64,000 nucleotides of DNA from assembly GCA_946407975.1 (NCBI GenBank), contig CAMJQC010000004.1, forward strand, positions 1 to 64,000, in the 5' to 3' direction. Within the stretch, counting starts at the first letter, position 1. Each line of letters opens with the position of its first letter. This DNA comes from an uncultured Bacteroidales bacterium. GTDB taxonomy: Bacteria > Bacteroidota > Bacteroidia > Bacteroidales > F082. Shown in pieces: positions 40,902 to 49,756 of this stretch. The position numbers were made by a program, and so were the translations under genes. The notes below the pieces were generated by a model. The model made no database searches. It had not been told where the DNA came from and worked only from the letters and a program-made list of their open reading frames with translations.

Positions 40902-41607
40902 ATTTCGTCACAGTAGTGCCGATGTCCTCGCCTTTCAACACCTTCATCAGGTTGCCACGGGTGTTCATGTCGAAGACATACATGGGCATGTTGTTTTCCT
41001 TGCAGAGGGTGAAGGCGGTCATGTCCATTACCTTGAGGTTGCGGTTGTAGGCTTCGTCGTATGTGAGATGCTGGAACTTGGTGGCAGTAGGATCCTTTTC
41101 AGGGTCGGCGGTGTAGATGCCGTCCACGCGGGTGCCTTTCAGAATGATGTCGGCTTTGATCTCGACGGCACGCAAGGCGGAACCGGTGTCGGTAGTAAAG
41201 AAAGGATTGCCCGTGCCGGCGCCCATGATGACGATATGGCCTTCTTCGAGCAGTTTAATGGCTTTGGCACTGCTCATGGTGTCGCAGATGCGGTCGATGA
41301 AAAGACCCGACAGCAGGGTGGCCTTCTGGCCTTTGCCTTGCAGGGTGGATTGCATGGCCATCGAGTTGATGACGGTGGCGAGCATGCCCATATAGTCGCC
41401 CTGGATGCGGTCCATGCCTTGGCTGGCGCCTTGCAGGCCACGGAAAATGTTGCCGCCACCGATAACTATGCCAATCTGTACGCCCGTCTTGGCCGCTTCG
41501 ATAATTTCATCGGCATATTCATTCAGACGTTGTGGGTCGATGCCGTATTGCTGGCTGCCCATGAGGGCTTCGCCGCTGAGTTTTAAAAGTACTCTCTTGT
41601 ATTTCAT
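40900..41607 (-). CDS. pyrH: UMP kinase
   Basis: A 235-residue amino-acid-kinase-fold enzyme phosphorylating UMP to UDP. Visible: YKRVLLKLSGEALMG at the N-terminus, IGIVIGGGNIFRG (about 45-57), the DYMGMLATVINSMAMQ segment (about 70-86), AGTGNPFFTTDTGSALRA (about 130-147), and VDGIYTADPEKDPTA. Length is standard. It is on the minus strand after secA in map order, but separated from it by the secA terminator and its own promoter. Its stop codon touches an inverted-repeat arm. Confidence 0.97.
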   Translation of the reverse strand: MKYKRVLLKLSGEALMGSQQYGIDPQRLNEYADEIIEAAKTGVQIGIVIGGGNIFRGLQGASQGMDRIQGDYMGMLATVINSMAMQSTLQGKGQKATLLSGLFIDRICDTMSSAKAIKLLEEGHIVIMGAGTGNPFFTTDTGSALRAVEIKADIILKGTRVDGIYTADPEKDPTATKFQHLTYDEAYNRNLKVMDMTAFTLCKENNMPMYVFDMNTRGNLMKVLKGEDIGTTVTK

Positions 41608-41637
41608 AATGGTAAATGTTTGTTTCCGTTAATTGTG

Positions 41638-41645
41638 CAAAATTA
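41638..41645 (-). promoter_or_regulatory. -7 box of pyrH
   Basis: TAATTTTG on the minus strand, 30 bases before the pyrH ATG. Confidence 0.6.
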
Positions 41646-41672
41646 ATAAAAAAGGCGTTTGATTTGGAAGAT

Positions 41673-41718
41673 AAAAAGAGACGCGAAACAAATGGAAAAC
41701 ACCATTGTTTCGCGTCTC
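41673..41718 (-). terminator. secA rho-independent terminator
   Basis: On the minus strand, GAGACGCGAAACAATGG pairs with CCATTTGTTTCGCGTCTC (one bulged base) around a 6-base loop, followed by TTTTT. A long, stable hairpin. Confidence 0.9.
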
Positions 41719-41741
41719 AAATGCATAAAGCTTTAAAACGT

Positions 41742-44700
41742 TTATTCTGCTCCGGCTTCTGTTCTTCCGTGACAGTTTTTGTATTTCTTGCCGCTACCAC
41801 AAGGACAGGGATCGTTGCGGCCTACTTTCTTTTCCACACGGATGGGCTGGGTGATCTGTCGCTCTTGCGTGTTGCTGTGCGACTGGGTCAGCAGGTCGTT
41901 GCGCTGTTCCTTGATCTTGGAACGGTCGATGCCTTGGGCGCGGTGTTCGCGGACGGTGTCGGCGTTTTGCACTGGGATATCAGCTAGCATAAGGAAGGAA
42001 ATGACGTCTTCGTTGATCTTCTCCAGCATGGCTTTGAAGAGGTTGAACGATTCGAGCTTGTAGATGACCAGTGGGTCTTTCTGCTCGTAGGTGGCGTTCT
42101 GCACGGATTCCTTCAGGTCGTCGAGTTCACGTAAGTGTTCCTTCCAGGCGTTGTCGATGAGGCCCAAGGTGATGCTCTTCTCGATGCTCAGGGTCACCTC
42201 GCGTGCTCCGTTTTCAACGGCTTTCTTGAGGTTGACGATGATGTTCATGCCACGTTTGCCGTCGGTGATGGGGATGGCGATGTTCTCAAAGTGCGTCTGA
42301 CGCTCATACACGTTCTTGATGACGGGCATGGTCTTTTCGCCAATGATACGCGATTTCTCACGGTAGTGCTCTAATGCTGAATCGAAGAGCCTATCGGCCA
42401 GCTCCACTTCTTTTAGTTTATCGAATTCCTCTTCGCTGAAAGGGAGGTCAATGCCCATGCCGGCAAGCACGGCCATCTGCAGGCCTTCGTAGTCGCGTGC
42501 ATCAGAATACTCGTTGATCAGGCGCTCTCCATAGTCGTACATCATGTTGTTGATATCGATGGAGAGTCGTTCCCCGAACAGGGCGTGATGACGTTTTTTG
42601 TAGATGACCTCACGCTGGGCGTTCATTACGTCGTCGTATTCGAGCAGGTGCTTACGTACGCCGAAGTGGTTCTCTTCGACTTTCTTCTGCGCTTTCTCGA
42701 TCTGTTTGGTGATCATGGGGTGCTGGATGACTTCGCCTTCCTGCAGACCCATGCGGTCCATGATGCCGGCAATACGCTCGGAGCCGAACATGCGCATCAG
42801 GTTGTCTTCCAACGAGACGTAGAACTGAGAGCTGCCAGGGTCGCCTTGACGACCGGAACGGCCTCTCAACTGACGGTCGACACGACGCGACTCATGACGC
42901 TCGGTGCCGATGATGGCCAAACCGCCTGCTTCTTTCACTCCAGGTCCCAACTTGATATCGGTACCACGGCCTGCCATGTTGGTGGCGATAGTAACGGTAC
43001 CTGCCTGACCTGCCTCCTTGACAATCTGTGCTTCCTTGAAGTGCAGTTTGGCGTTCAACACGTTGTGCGGGATGCCTTTGCGGGTGAGCAGTCGGCTGAG
43101 CAACTCGGAGATTTCGACGGAAGTAGTACCGACCAGTACAGGACGGCCTTCTTTCACCAGGGATTGGATTTCGTCGGTGACGGCGTTGTATTTCTCGCGC
43201 TTGGTCTTGTAGATCATGTCCTCCATGTCGATACGGGCGATGGGCTTGTTGGTGGGGATGACCACTACATCGAGTTTGTAGATGTCCCAGAACTCGCCAG
43301 CCTCGGTCTCAGCGGTACCTGTCATACCGGCCAGCTTGTGATACATGCGGAAGTAGTTCTGCAAGGTGATAGTGGCGTAGGTCTGTGTGGCGGCTTCTAC
43401 CTTCACGTTTTCCTTGGCCTCTACAGCCTGGTGCAGACCATCGCTCCAACGGCGGCCTTCCATGATACGGCCCGTCTGTTCATCGACGATCTTGATCTTG
43501 TTGTCCATAATGACGTAGTCTACGTCTTTTTCGAACAGGGTGTAGGCCTTCAGCAGCTGATGCACGGTGTGCAGGCGCTCCGATTTCTCGCCGAAGTCAC
43601 GCATGATTTCGGCCTTGCGAAGCACTTTTTCATCGTTGCTGATGTTTTCTTTTTCCAGCTCTGCAATCTCGGAACCGACATCGGGAAGGATGAAGAAATC
43701 GGGTGTCTTATAGGCGCTGGTGAGCGCGTCAATGCCTTTTTCAGTTAGGTCGACGGTATTGAGCTTTTCGTCGATAACGAAGTAGAGTTCGTCGTCGATG
43801 ATATGCATGTTTTCGTTGCGGTTTTGCATATAAAAGCCTTCAGTCTTCTGCAAAAGGGCCTTCATGCCTTCTTCACTGAGGAACTTGATGAGGGCGTTGT
43901 TCTTAGGCAGACCTCTGTAGGAGCGGAAGAGCTGGTCGGCGCCGTGCCTCTTCTCCTCTTCGGTGGCGTTGGGATTGGTGAGGATGCGTTTGGCCTCGGC
44001 CAGAATCTTGGTCACATAGGCCTTCTGTGCCTCGTAAAGCTTTACCACATCGGGCTTGAGTTGGTCAAACTCTTGCTGATCCCCACGTGGAGTAGGACCG
44101 GAGATGATCAAAGGCGTACGGGCATCGTCAATCAACACGGAGTCCACCTCGTCGACAATGGCATAATGGTGCTTGCGTTGGACGAGTTCTTCGGGGTTGC
44201 TGGTCATGTTGTCACGCAGGTAGTCGAAACCGAACTCGTTGTTGGTACCATAGGTGATATCGGCCAGATAGGCTCTGCGGCGTTCGGACGAGTTGGGCTC
44301 GTGCTTGTCGATGCAGTCAACGGTGAGGCCGAGGAACTCATACATGGCGCCCATCCACTCGGAGTCACGTTTGGCCAGATAATCGTTCACGGTGACAACG
44401 TGGACGCCTTTGCCGGCAAGGGCATTCAGATAGACAGGAAGGGTGGCGACGAGGGTCTTGCCTTCACCAGTGGCCATCTCGGCGATCTTGCCTTGGTGCA
44501 GGACGATACCGCCAATGATTTGCACATCGTAGTGGACCATATCCCATGTCACCATGTTTCCGCCAGCCATCCAACTGTTCTTATAGTAAGCCTTGTCGCC
44601 CACGATGTTGACGTGTTCATATTTGGCGGCCAATTCCCGGTCGAGGTCTGTAGCGGTCACTTCTACCGTCTCATGTTCGCAGAAGTATTTTGCTGCTGCT

Positions 44701-45044
44701 TTCACCACGGAGAAGGCTTCGGGCAGGATTTCATTAAGGGTGTCCTCGATGATTTCCAATTCGCGTTTCTCCAACTTGTCAATTTGGTTGTAGATCTTTT
44801 CCTTTTCATCCGGATCCATGTCGTAGCCGGCTTCGGCCTTGGCCTTAAGTGCGTTCATCTCGTCTACGACACTGGCAGTCTTGCTTTTGATATATTCTTT
44901 GAACTCGACGGTCTTGTGCCTCAAGGAGTCGATGTCAAGTTTTTCTATGCTTTCGTAAGCTTTCAGCGTCTTTTGCAAGATGGGCTGCAGGGCTTTGTTA
45001 TCGCGTGTGGCTTTGTCGCCAAATAGTTTCTTGAAAAATCCCAT
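41742..45044 (-). CDS. secA: Protein translocase ATPase SecA
   Basis: A 1100-residue motor of the Sec pathway, driving preproteins through SecYEG. Walker A is [14 protein letters not shown] (about 190-203), DEAD-like [16 protein letters not shown] is at about 297, and the second helicase domain carries [14 protein letters not shown] and [20 protein letters not shown]. The C-terminal zinc finger [14 protein letters not shown] (about 1080) is intact. It is longer than E. coli SecA (901) because of insertions usual in Bacteroidota, notably near the nucleotide-binding domains. It is monocistronic: promoter 45 bases upstream, strong terminator downstream. Confidence 0.97.
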   Translation of the reverse strand: MGFFKKLFGDKATRDNKALQPILQKTLKAYESIEKLDIDSLRHKTVEFKEYIKSKTASVVDEMNALKAKAEAGYDMDPDEKEKIYNQIDKLEKRELEIIEDTLNEILPEAFSVVKAAAKYFCEHETVEVTATDLDRELAAKYEHVNIVGDKAYYKNSWMAGGNMVTWDMVHYDVQIIGGIVLHQGKIAEMATGEGKTLVATLPVYLNALAGKGVHVVTVNDYLAKRDSEWMGAMYEFLGLTVDCIDKHEPNSSERRRAYLADITYGTNNEFGFDYLRDNMTSNPEELVQRKHHYAIVDEVDSVLIDDARTPLIISGPTPRGDQQEFDQLKPDVVKLYEAQKAYVTKILAEAKRILTNPNATEEEKRHGADQLFRSYRGLPKNNALIKFLSEEGMKALLQKTEGFYMQNRNENMHIIDDELYFVIDEKLNTVDLTEKGIDALTSAYKTPDFFILPDVGSEIAELEKENISNDEKVLRKAEIMRDFGEKSERLHTVHQLLKAYTLFEKDVDYVIMDNKIKIVDEQTGRIMEGRRWSDGLHQAVEAKENVKVEAATQTYATITLQNYFRMYHKLAGMTGTAETEAGEFWDIYKLDVVVIPTNKPIARIDMEDMIYKTKREKYNAVTDEIQSLVKEGRPVLVGTTSVEISELLSRLLTRKGIPHNVLNAKLHFKEAQIVKEAGQAGTVTIATNMAGRGTDIKLGPGVKEAGGLAIIGTERHESRRVDRQLRGRSGRQGDPGSSQFYVSLEDNLMRMFGSERIAGIMDRMGLQEGEVIQHPMITKQIEKAQKKVEENHFGVRKHLLEYDDVMNAQREVIYKKRHHALFGERLSIDINNMMYDYGERLINEYSDARDYEGLQMAVLAGMGIDLPFSEEEFDKLKEVELADRLFDSALEHYREKSRIIGEKTMPVIKNVYERQTHFENIAIPITDGKRGMNIIVNLKKAVENGAREVTLSIEKSITLGLIDNAWKEHLRELDDLKESVQNATYEQKDPLVIYKLESFNLFKAMLEKINEDVISFLMLADIPVQNADTVREHRAQGIDRSKIKEQRNDLLTQSHSNTQERQITQPIRVEKKVGRNDPCPCGSGKKYKNCHGRTEAGAE

Positions 45045-45088
45045 AGTTTATTTTGTGTAAATAGACTTAAAAAGTGTCAAAAATCGTG

Positions 45089-45096
45089 CAAAGGTA
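45089..45096 (-). promoter_or_regulatory. -7 box of secA
   Basis: TACCTTTG on the minus strand, 44 bases before the secA ATG. Confidence 0.65.
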
Positions 45097-45146
45097 ACGA
45101 ATTTCTGAATTTTGGCAGACAGATGCGACAAAAAGGCAGCAGTTTT

Positions 45147-46514
45147 TTATTTTCCATAGAGTTTCCTGACCCTTTCCTCTAGATATTGGTCAGGTGCTGG
45201 CGCTGGCACTTCGCCAATCTTTGTGCCTGGTTTGATGAGAATGTATTCGGGGAAAGTCCTGACATCATAGGCTTCGAGCAACAAGATGTCGTTGCCTAGG
45301 TCAAGAAGGGGCCAGCCATAATGCTTTTCGTCGAATTTCTTCTTATACGCCGCCATCTGGTCTTTGGTCGAAATGGTGATAATCTGAACGGAGTCTTGCC
45401 ATTGCTGGTGAAGCTCTTTGAGTCGCGCCATCTGACGTTCGCTTACGGCCGATTGTCCGTCAACAAACTGTAGTAATACCAGGTTCTTCTTATAATCAGA
45501 CAGCCTTACCGTTTTATTGTCACTGTCTTTTAATTCAAAATCAGTGGCTTCGCTGCCTGTTGCGAAACGGTTGAGTCGCTTGAAGATGTTGCTGATGATG
45601 GTCTTGTGTTCCGTAAAACGGGTGTTTTTGTTAATCTGGTCCAAATGTGCCTTGGCATAATAGCGGGTCTCACGGTCACCATAACACATTTTTTGAAGGT
45701 TGTGAATGGTAATCAGTTCGGCAAGTCTTGGATTATGGGCCATGAGCGGATCTGTGTTCAGATAATCAAGGAAGGCGGCAGGACCTGTAAGGAATGCCTC
45801 GTTTAAGGCATGGATGTCGTATTGTGATTTGTTAAAATAATTATCAAAAAGTTCCTTGAAAAGGTCCATATAGGCGGGAAGCGTATAGAGTACGGGCTTT
45901 CCGTCGAAATAATCCTTGATGATGCGTTTGCCGTGATCGGTGCTGATGGAGAGTTTGATGGAAGCCAGCTTGTATCGGTTGAAGTCTTTCACGAATGACG
46001 AACTGATGTCAGGAAGTTCGCGGTTGATGTCGGATTGGATGGAATCGATGTAGCGTATCTGACGGCCTCGATAGATTTGGTTGAAGTGCTCCATCAGGTA
46101 ACTGTTGACGATTTGCTCGGAGTAAATGATTTGTCTGTATAATCCTTTGTCGGTCGCGGTCTTAATACGCAAAGTGGGCTGTTCTCGCTCGAAATAGGAT
46201 GCAGAAGGGTCTTTTTCAGGGATGATGATTTCCAAATCATAACGGGCGTTAGGCGTCAGATATAGGTCGGCGTTTTCCAGCCCGACAAAGATTCTTGCTG
46301 GTAGGATTTGACTGATGTCTCCGTTGAGCATGAAATATCCTTTGGCATCTGATCGGGTTTCGGCAATGAGTGTGCCGGTGCTGGTGATGAGTTCGTCATA
46401 AACGAAGAGTCTTACCAAGGCATCGGTTTTGTTGGTTTTACCCGTTATGATGACGTTTTGCGCCATCATGCCCAGACAAAGGCTTAGGAATAAGACTGTG
46501 AAAAGACGTTTCAT
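45147..46514 (-). CDS. TlpA-like exported protein with a cysteine-less thioredoxin domain
   Basis: A 455-residue protein. Signal peptide 1-18 (ends MMAQ). A beta-sandwich (about 20-105) resembles the DUF4369/carboxypeptidase-regulatory modules found before TlpA domains. A helical middle runs about 110-310, and a thioredoxin-like fold covers 320-455 (GSEATDFELKDSDNKTVRLSDYKKNLVLLQFVDG). Where the CxxC should be, the sequence is DGQSAVSERQM, and the domain contains no cysteine at all. The cis-proline region (RTFPEYILI) is retained. It therefore cannot act as a thiol oxidoreductase and is more likely a binding or chaperone protein. A small dyad CCGTAT-TATT-ATACGG lies about 20 bp upstream. Confidence 0.8.
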   Translation of the reverse strand: MKRLFTVLFLSLCLGMMAQNVIITGKTNKTDALVRLFVYDELITSTGTLIAETRSDAKGYFMLNGDISQILPARIFVGLENADLYLTPNARYDLEIIIPEKDPSASYFEREQPTLRIKTATDKGLYRQIIYSEQIVNSYLMEHFNQIYRGRQIRYIDSIQSDINRELPDISSSFVKDFNRYKLASIKLSISTDHGKRIIKDYFDGKPVLYTLPAYMDLFKELFDNYFNKSQYDIHALNEAFLTGPAAFLDYLNTDPLMAHNPRLAELITIHNLQKMCYGDRETRYYAKAHLDQINKNTRFTEHKTIISNIFKRLNRFATGSEATDFELKDSDNKTVRLSDYKKNLVLLQFVDGQSAVSERQMARLKELHQQWQDSVQIITISTKDQMAAYKKKFDEKHYGWPLLDLGNDILLLEAYDVRTFPEYILIKPGTKIGEVPAPAPDQYLEERVRKLYGK

Positions 46515-46583
46515 GCTGTGTAAACGTTCAAAATCCCGTATTATTATACGGAATGCAACGGAATGACAGTAAATAAAAGGTGT

Positions 46584-47045
46584 TTACTTCAATTTGACCT
46601 CTTCAGGGACGAAACGCGTCACGTCGCCGCCGTTTTTGTAGATGTCGCGCACCACGCTTGATGAGACGCCCACCAGTTCGCTCTCGGTCAACAGGAAGAT
46701 GGTCTCCAGTTCGGGGTGCAGACGCTTGTTGGCGTGACCGATCATGTTCTCGTATTCGAAGTCGCTGCCACAACGCAAGCCACGGATGATGAAGCGCGCC
46801 CCGACCTTCTTGCAAAAATCAGCGGTCAGGCCTTCGTAGCTCTCGACTTTTACGTTGGGGTAATCGGCAAAGACGTTTTTGATCCAATGGATACGGTCTT
46901 CTAAGGAGAAAGTGGTTCTTTTTTCCATGTTGACGCCGACGGCGACATAGATTTCGTCAAACATCGGCAAGGCCCTAAGGACGATGGAACGGTGACCCAA
47001 GGTTATGGGGTCGAACGAACCTGGGAAAACGGCAATTCTTTTCAT
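46584..47045 (-). CDS. coaD: Phosphopantetheine adenylyltransferase
   Basis: A 153-residue nucleotidyltransferase making dephospho-CoA from 4'-phosphopantetheine, the penultimate step of CoA synthesis. The TxGH-type motif is in AVFPGSFDPITLGHRSIV (residues 5-22). The middle shows IRGLRCGSDFEYENMIGHANKRL, and the ISSxxVR-type motif is VGVSSSVVRDIYK (about 126-138). Length is normal. The last step enzyme, CoaE, is also in this window (50587-51183) but in a different operon. Two candidate -7 boxes lie upstream. Confidence 0.96.
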   Translation of the reverse strand: MKRIAVFPGSFDPITLGHRSIVLRALPMFDEIYVAVGVNMEKRTTFSLEDRIHWIKNVFADYPNVKVESYEGLTADFCKKVGARFIIRGLRCGSDFEYENMIGHANKRLHPELETIFLLTESELVGVSSSVVRDIYKNGGDVTRFVPEEVKLK

Positions 47046-47076
47046 GTGTCCCGCTTTTTGTTCTCAAATGATGTGG

Positions 47077-47109
47077 CAAAAGTAATAAAAAACACTATCT
47101 GCAAAGATA
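47077..47109 (-). promoter_or_regulatory. Two candidate -7 boxes of coaD
   Basis: TACTTTTG (47077-47084) and TATCTTTG (47102-47109) on the minus strand, 31 and 56 bases before the ATG. Both match TAnnTTTG; the second also matches the TATCTTTGCA form common in this window. Confidence 0.5.
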
Positions 47110-47151
47110 AAATGCTGTTTCTTTCTTGTGGTGCCGTCTATGGGTTGAAAA

Positions 47152-47772
47152 TCAATGCAGAAGCCGCCTGATGCTGTCGCCAAGCGTCTCGCTGATGGAG
47201 CGGAAAGTGCCTTGTAGGAAGGCGTCAGCCTCGTCTTTTGCAATGCATTTCACGTTGGTGATGCCTTCTTCGGTTTGAGGCTGGACGTGAATTTCGTGTT
47301 CGGTCTTCATCACATACCAGTAGGTTTGTTTCAGCATCCAGACGTCTCTCAGCAGATAGCAATGCCAGGTGCAGGGAAGAGGCTTGACAATGGAGAGCCC
47401 GGTGATGCCGGTTTCTTCTTCGACCTCTCGCAAGGCGGCTTCTTCGGGCGTTTCTTCTTTCTCGATATGCCCTTTGGGCAGGTCAGGGATGCTGTTTCTA
47501 ATAATGACGACGATTTTATCTTTATTCACGACAATACCTCCAGCAGCTGGGGCCATCTTGAAAAAATGCTGAATCAGGTTTTTTGCCTCGTCTGTATCCA
47601 TGTCTTCAACGATAAGGTCGGAATGGCTGTCTTCCAGCCAATTTTTGATATGTTTTATGTTTTTTTCAATATCTTTAGGATTTGTTTGTTCCTGATTATG
47701 AGTATTAAAGATGGTCTTTTCCTCAATATGAGGAAAAATCAATGCTTTGTTTTCGTGAAAAATCTTGTACAT
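47152..47772 (-). CDS. Nudix hydrolase
   Basis: A 206-residue protein with an N-terminal helical region of about 85 residues (MYKIFHENKALIFPHIEEKT, then DIEKNIKHIKNWLED) and a C-terminal Nudix domain. The full Nudix box GHIEKEETPEEAALREVEEETGI is at about residues 99-121 (G-x5-E-x7-REVEEE-x-G). The N-terminal part resembles that of other Bacteroidota Nudix proteins, but the substrate cannot be inferred. The ATG at 47772 is inside the -7 box of the opposing pyrE promoter. The next TTG two codons upstream is a poorer start. Confidence 0.9.
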   Translation of the reverse strand: MYKIFHENKALIFPHIEEKTIFNTHNQEQTNPKDIEKNIKHIKNWLEDSHSDLIVEDMDTDEAKNLIQHFFKMAPAAGGIVVNKDKIVVIIRNSIPDLPKGHIEKEETPEEAALREVEEETGITGLSIVKPLPCTWHCYLLRDVWMLKQTYWYVMKTEHEIHVQPQTEEGITNVKCIAKDEADAFLQGTFRSISETLGDSIRRLLH

Positions 47773-47775
47773 TTG
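47768..47775 (+). promoter_or_regulatory. -7 box of pyrE, overlapping the Nudix start codon
   Basis: TACATTTG on the plus strand, 35 bases before the pyrE ATG. The Nudix start codon (47770-47772 on the minus strand) is within it. Confidence 0.6.
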
Positions 47776-47795
47776 CAACGCTATTGATAATAGCG

Positions 47796-47803
47796 CAAAA
47801 ATA
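47796..47803 (-). promoter_or_regulatory. -7 box of the Nudix gene
   Basis: TATTTTTG on the minus strand, 23 bases before the Nudix ATG. It faces the pyrE promoter and lies inside the pyrE leader, 7 bases from the pyrE ATG. Confidence 0.6.
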
Positions 47804-47810
47804 CGTTTTT

Positions 47811-48470
47811 ATGACATACGATGATTCCGCCCTGACCTTAGCTTTACATCTGCTTCAAATTAAAGCGGTGAAACTTAGTCCTAACGCACCCTTTACGTGG
47901 GCTTCTGGTTTGAAAAGCCCCATTTACTGCGACAATCGGGTGACGCTTTCTTATCCTGTCGTGAGGACTTTTATCCGTCAAGAGTTTGTGAACCTGCTGA
48001 TGAGGCATTATTCAAAACCGGATGTGATAGTGGGCGTGGCTACGGGCGGTATCGCCCATGGCGCTTTGGTGGCGCAGGAGTTGGGTCTTCCGTTTGCTTA
48101 TGTCCGCTCCGAAAAAAAGTCGCACGGCATGCAAAATCAGATTGAAGGCGTTGTAAATCCTGGACAATCGGTGGTGGTGATAGAGGATCTTGTTTCAACG
48201 GGCAAGTCCAGCTTGGCTGCCATTGATGCTTTACGTGAAGTTGGTGCCGAGGTTAAAGGCATGTTGGCTATCTTTACCTATCAGATGAAAGTGGCTGCTG
48301 AAAATTTCGAAGCCAAACAGTGCCCATTGTTCACGCTTTGCAATTATGAGACCTTGATTCATAAGGCTATCGAAGAGAATTATGTCACGGAACAGGACCG
48401 TGCTTCATTGAAGGAGTGGCGTAAGGACCCGCAAGCCTGGAGTGATAAGTTTCAGGATGTTCTCAAATAA
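47811..48470 (+). CDS. pyrE: Orotate phosphoribosyltransferase
   Basis: A 219-residue enzyme adding phosphoribosyl pyrophosphate to orotate in pyrimidine synthesis. The N-terminus ALHLLQIKAVKLSPNAPFTWASGLKSPIYCDNR is typical. The flexible-loop residues are YVRSEKKSHGMQNQIEG, and the PRPP-binding motif VVVIEDLVSTGKSSLAAI is at about 117-134. I start it at 47811 (MTYDDSALT), which lies after the promoter; a longer frame would begin upstream of it. A small START-like gene follows 5 bp later. Confidence 0.96.
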   Translation: MTYDDSALTLALHLLQIKAVKLSPNAPFTWASGLKSPIYCDNRVTLSYPVVRTFIRQEFVNLLMRHYSKPDVIVGVATGGIAHGALVAQELGLPFAYVRSEKKSHGMQNQIEGVVNPGQSVVVIEDLVSTGKSSLAAIDALREVGAEVKGMLAIFTYQMKVAAENFEAKQCPLFTLCNYETLIHKAIEENYVTEQDRASLKEWRKDPQAWSDKFQDVLK

Positions 48471-48475
48471 TAGAC

Positions 48476-48862
48476 ATGTTGCTTTCAAGCCCTTGGAGAC
48501 CTGTGTCGATGCCTGTTGACGAGGCCTGCCGTTATTATGCCATTCCGGATCATCTCATGCGCCTGATGCCTGAACAGATAACGGATTGGCAAGCAGATTC
48601 AGAGACTTGTCGTTTCCTGATAAAAGGAATGGGACATGTTCAGCTGAGGATGTCGGAAATGAAAACTGGGGAAAGTGTTTCCTACGTGCCTTTGGGCAAG
48701 ATGCCTTTTCCCTTTGCGTTGCGTTTCATGATGCATGAGAGCGACGCAAGTCGTTGTGAGGTAAGGGTGGAAATGGATGCTGATCTCAGCAATCCCTTGA
48801 TGGCCATGATGGCGCAGCGTCCTTTGCAGAATCTCGTTGAGGCAATGGCTTCAAGATTGTAA
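48476..48862 (+). CDS. Small SRPBCC/START-like domain protein
   Basis: A 128-residue cytoplasmic protein with no signal peptide. Its pattern (an N-terminal strand plus helix LMRLMPEQITDWQADSETCRF, several antiparallel strands VQLRMSEMKTGESVSYVPLG and RCEVRVEMDADLS, and a long C-terminal helix NPLMAMMAQRPLQNLVEAMA) fits the SRPBCC/polyketide-cyclase-like fold. It follows pyrE by 5 bp in what I recall as a conserved Bacteroidales arrangement. Ligand and function are unknown. It ends exactly where the convergent birA gene ends. Confidence 0.7.
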   Translation: MLLSSPWRPVSMPVDEACRYYAIPDHLMRLMPEQITDWQADSETCRFLIKGMGHVQLRMSEMKTGESVSYVPLGKMPFPFALRFMMHESDASRCEVRVEMDADLSNPLMAMMAQRPLQNLVEAMASRL

Positions 48863-49636
48863 TTACAACACGAATTTTACTTGTTTCACATCGAAAAACA
48901 GGTTGTGGCCTTCGGCGTCGTTGAGATGTAGCCTGCCGAACGGATCAACGCCCTGCATGTAAAGATGCCTCTTGTTTCCTTCGATTTCATAATCCGCCCA
49001 TGTCCGATAGCGGAATAGCCGGCGCAAGTATTGCTGATGCATCTCATGGAAAGTCAGTCGCCAATCTGAAGTGTCATTTTGTTTAGAGGCTATCTCTTTC
49101 ATCAGCTCGATGGAACCAGCGATGTTTTGGGCCATGGTATGAAGCAAGGGCATCAGTTCAAAAGTCTTTCCTGTGATAGCGCGTAACGAAGAAGGATGTG
49201 TCGGCCAGTCTTTGAATTGTATTTGATTGACATTCAATCCAATACCTATAATTGAAATACCCATCTTGCTTCCAGTGATGGTACTATTGATAAGGATGCC
49301 GGCAATCTTGTTGGTTTCAAACAAAAGGTCGTTAGGCCATTTCACATGTGTTTTTTCAGAGGGGAGAATGTTGTCAAGTGTCTTGAGCATGGCAAGAGGA
49401 ACGGCTTCGGAAAGTGCGAATTGTTGTTCTGCTTGCAAAAAACTCAAATCAAGAGCTAGGGAGAAAGTGAGGTTTTCTCCCTTTTTGCTCTCCCAGGTGT
49501 TGGAGCCCATGCCTTTGCCCGCCGTCTGTTCGTCGGCGGATACGACAAGACCCCGAATGTCTTCATCTGCCTGTGCTTTTTGCAGGTAAACGTTGGTAGA
49601 ATCTATCGTTTCAAAGTGTCGATAGCTGAAGTCCAT
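48863..49636 (-). CDS. birA: Biotin--[acetyl-CoA-carboxylase] ligase (monofunctional, no DNA-binding domain)
   Basis: A 257-residue biotin protein ligase that activates biotin as biotinyl-AMP and attaches it to carboxylase lysines. The biotin/ATP loop is DEQTAGKGMGSNTWESKKGENLTFSLAL (about 32-58), with HVKWPNDLLFETNKIAGILI (about 98-117) and GIGLNVNQ. The N-terminal winged helix of E. coli BirA is absent, so it is a class I enzyme without repressor function. A TACCTTTG box lies 30 bases upstream. The carboxyltransferase-type protein at 56574 carries a biotinyl-like domain without an acceptor lysine, so it is not an obvious substrate. Confidence 0.93.
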   Translation of the reverse strand: MDFSYRHFETIDSTNVYLQKAQADEDIRGLVVSADEQTAGKGMGSNTWESKKGENLTFSLALDLSFLQAEQQFALSEAVPLAMLKTLDNILPSEKTHVKWPNDLLFETNKIAGILINSTITGSKMGISIIGIGLNVNQIQFKDWPTHPSSLRAITGKTFELMPLLHTMAQNIAGSIELMKEIASKQNDTSDWRLTFHEMHQQYLRRLFRYRTWADYEIEGNKRHLYMQGVDPFGRLHLNDAEGHNLFFDVKQVKFVL

Positions 49637-49666
49637 TGAGTTTTTTCAAAGGGTTGATATTTGTGA

Positions 49667-49674
49667 CAAAGGTA
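49667..49674 (-). promoter_or_regulatory. -7 box of birA
   Basis: TACCTTTG on the minus strand, 30 bases before the birA ATG. Confidence 0.6.
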
Positions 49675-49725
49675 CGATTTTTGATTAAAATGATCATTTG
49701 TTGCATTATATAAAGAAAAAATATA

Positions 49726-49733
49726 TAACTTTG
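49726..49733 (+). promoter_or_regulatory. -7 box of the 253-residue T9SS cargo gene
   Basis: TAACTTTG, 23 bases before the ATG at 49757, with TTTG (49697-49700) about 25 bases upstream as a poor -33 match. Confidence 0.6.
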
Positions 49734-49756
49734 CACCCAAAGATTAACTATTCGAT

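Noticed and set aside
42585..45026. Long open frames antisense to secA (up to 407 codons)
   Set aside because: They mirror SecA codon usage on the opposite strand; no start context or recognisable motif, and the SecA motifs in the sense frame are complete.
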